Assembly (NCBI RefSeq): GCF_039543185.1
Contig: NZ_BAABJG010000003.1
Span: 186,001 to 250,000 of the forward strand
Origin: Paenibacillus_S vulneris
Lineage (GTDB): Bacteria; Bacillota; Bacilli; Paenibacillales; NBRC-103111
DNA length: 64,000 nucleotides
Direction of reading: 5' to 3'
In this document: piece after piece, positions 59,596 to 64,000 of the stretch
How the letters are laid out: every line of letters begins with the position of its first letter
How positions within the stretch are numbered: position 1 is the stretch's first letter
Notes under the pieces: model-generated
Database searches by the model: none
Told to the model about the DNA's origin: nothing
The model's input: the letters and a program-made list of their open reading frames with translations, nothing else
Position numbers and translations under genes: made by a program

Positions 59596-60627
59596 TTAAT
59601 AATTTGTAAATTCAGGACCGGTGTATTCGGTAGGAATCACAATTTCACCAGATTTGATTTTATCGGCGAAAGCTGCAATTTTGTCCTTCACATCTTGTGG
59701 AACAATAGGTGACAGGGCAAGACGAACGGCATCCGGATTCTCAAGCCCGATTTTTTTCACCGTATTCGGCTTCCATGTGCCTTCCGTCAAATCTTTAATT
59801 GCTCCGTATACAGTCAGGCTTGCATCCGAAATCGCAGATCCAATGAAAACATCAGGTGCATCGGCATAATAATCGCGAACGTTAGCGAATTGGTATACGC
59901 CGTTCTCGCGTGCCGCTTCGGTAACGCCGTTACGGGCCATGTTCAGCATGGTGAAGATCATATCCGAACCCGCGTTAATTTGGGCTTGTGCAACTCTTTT
60001 CGCTAGGTCAGCATCTTCCTGATTGCCTGTAAACGTGGTAAGGAGCGTTGCGTTAGGATTCGTGTATTTCACACCGTCGGCAAAGGCCGCGCGTCCCGCT
60101 AGGCCGGGACCTACGCGTGCGCCGGAAATATGGGAAACTACGTTGGTTTTAGTCAAAAGTCCTGCTGCTGCGCCCGCCAGCCATGCGGATTCTTCTTGCT
60201 TAACTTGATAGCTGGACAGGTTGTTGCCGGTCAAATTCGTTTGTGTATTCACAAATTTTATTTTTGGATATTCCTTGGCTACGAGCTTCACTGCTTCCGA
60301 GCTTTGCCCTGCATGAGCAATGATCATATCCGGATTTTTCTTAGCCAATTGACGCAATGCATCCGCGATTTGTGCGGTATCATGCGGGATATTTTCCACG
60401 TAGGTCGCTTTGATTCTGAAATCCTCTTCTGCCTTTACCAATCCGCGGTAAGCAGATTCCATAAAACCGCCATCCTTGGATGAACCTGGAATCAATAGGG
60501 CGACTTTAGCCTTTTTATTATTGGTGTGAGACGGGTCCTTGCTAGCTTCTGCAGTAGCTAAACCGGATGTAAATACAAGTGCCATAGCCAAGCTCGACAA
60601 AGCCAATTTCGAAAGAAGTTTTTTCAA
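59596..60627 (-). CDS. BMP-family substrate-binding protein
   Basis: A 343-residue secreted protein with a signal peptide ending near residue 29 and no lipobox. ALLIPGSSKDGGFMESAYRG, MIIAHAGQSS and GNQEDADLAKRVAQAQINAG are typical of the BMP/PnrA-like family, which binds purine nucleosides or related ligands for ABC import. No permease genes adjoin, so it may serve a distant system or act as a sensor. A TTG at 60627 with GAGGGG upstream is the start. Confidence 0.92.
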   Translation of the reverse strand: MKKLLSKLALSSLAMALVFTSGLATAEASKDPSHTNNKKAKVALLIPGSSKDGGFMESAYRGLVKAEEDFRIKATYVENIPHDTAQIADALRQLAKKNPDMIIAHAGQSSEAVKLVAKEYPKIKFVNTQTNLTGNNLSSYQVKQEESAWLAGAAAGLLTKTNVVSHISGARVGPGLAGRAAFADGVKYTNPNATLLTTFTGNQEDADLAKRVAQAQINAGSDMIFTMLNMARNGVTEAARENGVYQFANVRDYYADAPDVFIGSAISDASLTVYGAIKDLTEGTWKPNTVKKIGLENPDAVRLALSPIVPQDVKDKIAAFADKIKSGEIVIPTEYTGPEFTNY

Positions 60628-60899
60628 GATGTACCCCTCGTTTCCAAAAAGTAGTTTTGTCCGGACAAATCAGAGAATAAACTAGACTTCATTTTTTGTC
60701 AAATTATGCCGAAAAGAAATAGAGGAGGTGAAACAATTTTCGCGGAAAAACGTCATTTGCAGGCCTATTTTCCCTAGGACAACCATGACGATTATCCTAA
60801 AATTCGACATTTCGGTACGTAAAGTAAGTATTTAGTTTTAGTAAAGAGGTCTTGTATTTTTCAAAACGCTATATTATACTTTGGCCAAACGATATACCC

Positions 60900-60988
60900 A
60901 TATCACGAAAAAGGCAAACTTCTCGAAAGAGGGGGACGCAAAGCTTCGGGCCTAAGGATTTTGATCTACGGCAGCCGGGCCACCGAAA
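60900..60988 (+). ncRNA. c-di-GMP-I riboswitch (GEMM-I)
   Basis: The aptamer core is unmistakable: AAGGCAAACTTCTCGAAAGA, then GGGGGACGCAAAGCTTCGGG followed by CCTAAGGA, and GGCAGCCGGGCCACCG for the second stem with its tetraloop-receptor contact (GAAA at 60923). This is the known GEMM-I consensus. A rho-independent terminator follows at 60998, so c-di-GMP should control read-through into the chemotaxis receptor gene. Confidence 0.96.
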
Positions 60989-60997
60989 AATGGGGGG

Positions 60998-61032
60998 AAG
61001 TCCATCCCTTTTTTTGGGGATGGACTTTTTTT
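60998..61032 (+). terminator. Expression-platform terminator of the riboswitch
   Basis: AAGTCCATCCC (60998-61008) pairs with GGGATGGACTT (61017-61027) with a T-rich loop, followed by seven T. It lies between the aptamer and the receptor gene. Confidence 0.95.
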
Positions 61033-61118
61033 GCCTTGTCAAAATGTTTGAGTTCTTTAAAGTGATAAAGCGTTTAGTGTCTCATTACACAAATATTTCA
61101 ATGGGGGATGCTTGGATC

Positions 61119-62831
61119 ATGAAGTTTATCCAGAACTTGCGAATCAAAACGAAAATAGGCGGAATGCTGGGGCTTTCCATCGTGTTCCTGCTCATTATCG
61201 GCATTACAGGCTATTTCGTCATGGACAAGATGGCTAACAATGCCCGCGTTATGTACGAAGAAACCTTGATCCCGAATAGTCTTGTTGAAGGGCTTCTGTT
61301 CGGTAATTCGCAAATGGATTCCTTGCAGCTTGAATTGCTGCTGGCGAAAGATGAAGCGATTATTAAACAAATTCAACAGCAAATTACTCAAACCCGCGAT
61401 AAAAATCAGGCTATACGAAAAAATCTCGAACAAATCACGTTGTCCCCGAGAGCACAGGAGCAGTACCAGCACTTCGTCGATTTAATCCCTAAAAACAACG
61501 ATGCCAAGAAAAAAGTAGATGAATTGGCCGTTGCCAACCAAAAAGAAGCGGCGCATAAGGAATATGTAAATTCGTTCAAGCCGATCCGTGCGGAGATGAT
61601 TCAAAGCCTGGAGAACGTTGTTAAGTACAATGAAGAGGATGCCAAAATCTTTTACGATAAAAGTATTGAAAGCTCCAAGGTGGCAACTTCCATCATCATT
61701 GTTGTTACAGTGCTTGCCGTTGTTCTTTGCTCCTTGATCGGGTATGGCGTTGCTAATATGATCACCAGACCGGTCCGCAGTATCCAGCAATTGATGGCTA
61801 AAGCGCAGGACGGGGACTTAACGGTTAACGCTACATACCAATCCAAAGACGAAATCGGTCTTCTTTCGAAGGATTTCAACGGAATGATCGCGAGCCTTAG
61901 AGAAATCATTGCGAAGATCGTCTATGAATCTCAGAACTTGTCTGCAAGCTCGGAGCAATTAGCAGCGAGCTCGGAGCAATCCGCCCAAACCACCCATCAT
62001 GTCGTTGCGGCCATTCAGGACATTGCCGGAGGCGCAGATCAGCAGATGCAGAGTACTACCGAGAGCGTAAGAGCAATGGAAGAGATGGCGACCGGCATTA
62101 ATCGGATTGCAGAATTTTCGGGCAACGTATCCGCCATGTCCATGGAAGCTTCCAAGGAAGCTGAGGAAGGCAACATTTCGATCCAGAAAGCCATGTCCCA
62201 AATGGATATGATCCGGGAATCCGTGAGCGATTCAGCCAAGGTGGTTAATCAACTGGGGAAACGTTCCGATGAAATCGGTCAAATTGTCGATGTTATTACT
62301 GATATTTCGATGCAAACCAATCTGCTTGCGTTGAATGCCGCCATTGAAGCTGCGCGAGCGGGCGAACACGGAAGAGGCTTTGTCGTCGTAGCCGACGAGG
62401 TTCGGAAGCTGGCGGAGCAGTCGCGGCAATCGGCGGAGCAGATCGCGGAGATTATTCAGCAAATTCAAGGTGAAACCCGTTCTGCGGTGATCGCCATGGA
62501 GAAAGGCAGCAAAGAAGTAGAGCATGGAACCGTGATCATGCAGGAGGCGGGAGAAGCTTTCCGCAACATTATGAATGCGGTGCAGCAGGTCGCTTATCAG
62601 ATGCAGGAGGTCTCTGCGGCATCGGAGCAAATGTCGGCAGGCACCGAGGAGATTACCGCTTCTCTCCATGATATGAGCAGCATTACAGAAGCCGCCTTCT
62701 CGAAGACGGAAAGTGTAGCGGCCGCCTCAGAGCAGCAGCTGGCTACAATGGAAGAAATTTCGGAATCCGTGAATGCATTGACACGGATGGCTCAAGAGCT
62801 GCACGAGATGACTTTGCGCTTTAAGAGCTAA
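61119..62831 (+). CDS. Methyl-accepting chemotaxis protein
   Basis: A 570-residue chemoreceptor. Membrane helices at about residues 16-37 and 190-212 bracket a four-helix-bundle sensor domain of about 150 residues. A HAMP domain (213-265) and the signalling domain follow, with the hairpin tip DISMQTNLLALNAAIEAARA and GEHGRGFVVVADEVRKLAEQ, which binds CheA and CheW. The frame is open back to 60852 through the riboswitch, but that part is not coding; GGGGGA precedes the ATG at 61119. Control by c-di-GMP is expected. Confidence 0.96.
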   Translation: MKFIQNLRIKTKIGGMLGLSIVFLLIIGITGYFVMDKMANNARVMYEETLIPNSLVEGLLFGNSQMDSLQLELLLAKDEAIIKQIQQQITQTRDKNQAIRKNLEQITLSPRAQEQYQHFVDLIPKNNDAKKKVDELAVANQKEAAHKEYVNSFKPIRAEMIQSLENVVKYNEEDAKIFYDKSIESSKVATSIIIVVTVLAVVLCSLIGYGVANMITRPVRSIQQLMAKAQDGDLTVNATYQSKDEIGLLSKDFNGMIASLREIIAKIVYESQNLSASSEQLAASSEQSAQTTHHVVAAIQDIAGGADQQMQSTTESVRAMEEMATGINRIAEFSGNVSAMSMEASKEAEEGNISIQKAMSQMDMIRESVSDSAKVVNQLGKRSDEIGQIVDVITDISMQTNLLALNAAIEAARAGEHGRGFVVVADEVRKLAEQSRQSAEQIAEIIQQIQGETRSAVIAMEKGSKEVEHGTVIMQEAGEAFRNIMNAVQQVAYQMQEVSAASEQMSAGTEEITASLHDMSSITEAAFSKTESVAAASEQQLATMEEISESVNALTRMAQELHEMTLRFKS

Positions 62832-62859
62832 TTGCCCCCAGCCGAGGGAAATCATATCA

Positions 62860-62893
62860 AACCGCTGTTGGTTCTAACCGGCAGCGGTTTTTG
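62860..62893 (+). terminator. Rho-independent terminator after the chemoreceptor
   Basis: AACCGCTG (62860-62867) pairs with CAGCGGTT (62882-62889), followed by TTTTTG; the loop forms its own small hairpin. Confidence 0.88.
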
Positions 62894-62996
62894 CATATTA
62901 TCCTATTCATAATCGGCTGCATCATTTAAGATAGGGGTAGCAGACAAATCTATACGATGGAGGGCTCAGCACACACAAAAGCAAAGGAGTATAATA

Positions 62997-64000
62997 ATGA
63001 AGGAACATACCAAGGGGTACCAGCTTCATACAGCGATCGCCGATAAAAAGGTGACCTGGCTGGAGCTGTTTTATGATTTACTTTTTGTAGCAGCCGTTTC
63101 CAAGGCAGGTCATGTCTTGCTGCATACCGAAGCCGGCTCCATTCCGGCAGAATACTTTACGAAATTCTTCCTCATCTTCGTTCCAATCTGGTGGGCATGG
63201 GTAGGGCAGTCGCTCTTTGTCAACCGGTTCGGACAAGATATCTTTTCCCACCGAATCATGCTGATCCTGCAATTATTTTTTGTATTGATCATGACGGCCA
63301 GCTTGTCGGTCGATTTTGACCAATACTACGTTCCATTTTTAATAGGCTATGTGGGTTTAAGAGCTATGACCGCCATCCAATATCTTTTGGTGCATAAGAA
63401 AGAGGAAGCCGGCCGAAGGACCACGGCCCGTTATTTGGGAAGCAGCTTCTGGGTAGGCTTGGTGATCTCCGCTTTATCATTATTCTTTGACTCGTGGATT
63501 CGTTATGCCGTTTTGTATGCGGGAATTGCTGTAGATATGTTACTCCCCTTAATCGGTCGGAAGTACTTGGTCAAAAGCCCGATCCATACGCATCATTTAT
63601 TAGAACGCTTCTCCTTGTTTACACTCATTCTTCTAGGCGAATCGGTTGTCAGCATCCTTTCCGTATTGCAGTCGAGCCATTGGACGTGGCAGACGATTTT
63701 ATTTGCATTGCTCACGTTTCTATTTATTATCGCGATGTGGTGGCAGTATTTTGACAATGTCGAGAAAAAGGTGGACAAGACGCTGGAGACGGCCGGGCAA
63801 ACGATCATTTATGGCCATTTGTTTATTTATTCATCCCTGTGCATGATCGCTGCTTCGATCCAATTGTTATTTTTGGAACAGCTGCATTATAAATATATGT
63901 TATGTTTTATTTTTGGATCGGTATTGCTCTACTTCTTTTCGACCTCGCTGGTCTTCCACAGATATAGACATGTCCATCAAAGATTGCGGATCTCTCATTT
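62997..64000 (+). CDS. Low temperature requirement protein A (LtrA) family membrane protein, partial
   Basis: The frame opens at ATG 62997 with AAAGGAG and runs off the window edge after 334 codons. It carries KVTWLELFYDLLFVAAVSKA, the LtrA N-terminal signature, many hydrophobic helices, and LLERFSLFTLILLGESVVSI near residue 200, the second conserved block. LtrA proteins are multi-pass membrane proteins of unknown transport or signalling role, named after a Listeria cold-growth mutant. Normal length is 370-400, so only the last part is missing. Confidence 0.92.
   Translation, partial: MKEHTKGYQLHTAIADKKVTWLELFYDLLFVAAVSKAGHVLLHTEAGSIPAEYFTKFFLIFVPIWWAWVGQSLFVNRFGQDIFSHRIMLILQLFFVLIMTASLSVDFDQYYVPFLIGYVGLRAMTAIQYLLVHKKEEAGRRTTARYLGSSFWVGLVISALSLFFDSWIRYAVLYAGIAVDMLLPLIGRKYLVKSPIHTHHLLERFSLFTLILLGESVVSILSVLQSSHWTWQTILFALLTFLFIIAMWWQYFDNVEKKVDKTLETAGQTIIYGHLFIYSSLCMIAASIQLLFLEQLHYKYMLCFIFGSVLLYFFSTSLVFHRYRHVHQRLRISH

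Noticed and set aside
60852..61118. N-terminal extension of the chemoreceptor frame by 89 codons
   Set aside because: The stretch is the c-di-GMP riboswitch and its terminator; the true ATG at 61119 has a ribosome site and begins the expected cytoplasmic/TM1 sequence.

Overview
The window looks like the chromosome of a spore-forming Bacillales bacterium of the Paenibacillus type. Supporting features are strong AGGAGG ribosome binding sites, three secreted proteins with the copper-amine-oxidase-N 'stalk' domain, an S-layer homology protein, an LplABC-like sugar importer with a membrane AraC sensor-regulator, and spore proteins (CotS-like kinase, CotSA-like glycosyltransferase, exosporium protein C-like). 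No rRNA, tRNA, CRISPR array or prophage was seen. The genus is an inference from gene content.

Region 1 (0-18 kb) is a mosaic of single genes. It holds a metallo-beta-lactamase-fold hydrolase, a monooxygenase-like protein, a frameshifted stalk-domain lipoprotein, a GapA-type GAPDH with two tandem CggR-type operators upstream, an SLH protein, a long coiled-coil protein with a curious C-terminal tail, DinB and NTF2-like proteins, two GNAT acetyltransferases, an APH-fold kinase, an AraC regulator beside an SDR dehydrogenase, and small hypotheticals.

Region 2 (18-36 kb) is glycan metabolism and regulation. A solute-binding lipoprotein, an 856-residue glycoside-hydrolase-like protein and a GH89 alpha-N-acetylglucosaminidase form one operon. 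A soluble PAS histidine kinase, an MFS carrier and a MarR/nitroreductase pair follow. The LplABC-type importer lies on the minus strand with its AraC-type sensor, which has a candidate cre site upstream.

Region 3 (36-52 kb) is the accessory region and the most interesting part. Mostly single, small, same-strand genes (GNAT, DHFR-like, small membrane proteins, APH kinase, isochorismatase-like, DUF1871-like, DinB) alternate with diverged copies of a 85-100 bp hairpin-bearing repeat. The repeat has directly repeated ends resembling TAACGG(n)GATAGTTnAA, and stop codons of several genes lie inside or against its left end. The layout resembles an integron cassette array, but no integrase is visible and the repeats are not canonical attC. 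Embedded in it are a VanRS-like two-component system, an FAD oxidoreductase, insertion-sequence remnants and several decayed genes. MerR/dehydrogenase and TetR/MFS pairs sit just upstream.

Region 4 (52-64 kb) carries the cotS/cotSA-like pair, a truncated beta-lactamase-family gene, an imine-reductase-like gene with a MerR-type promoter and a nearby merR, the exosporium-like protein, another stalk protein, a BMP-family binding protein, and a chemotaxis receptor. The receptor is preceded by a clear c-di-GMP-I riboswitch and terminator. A partial LtrA-family membrane protein runs off the right edge.
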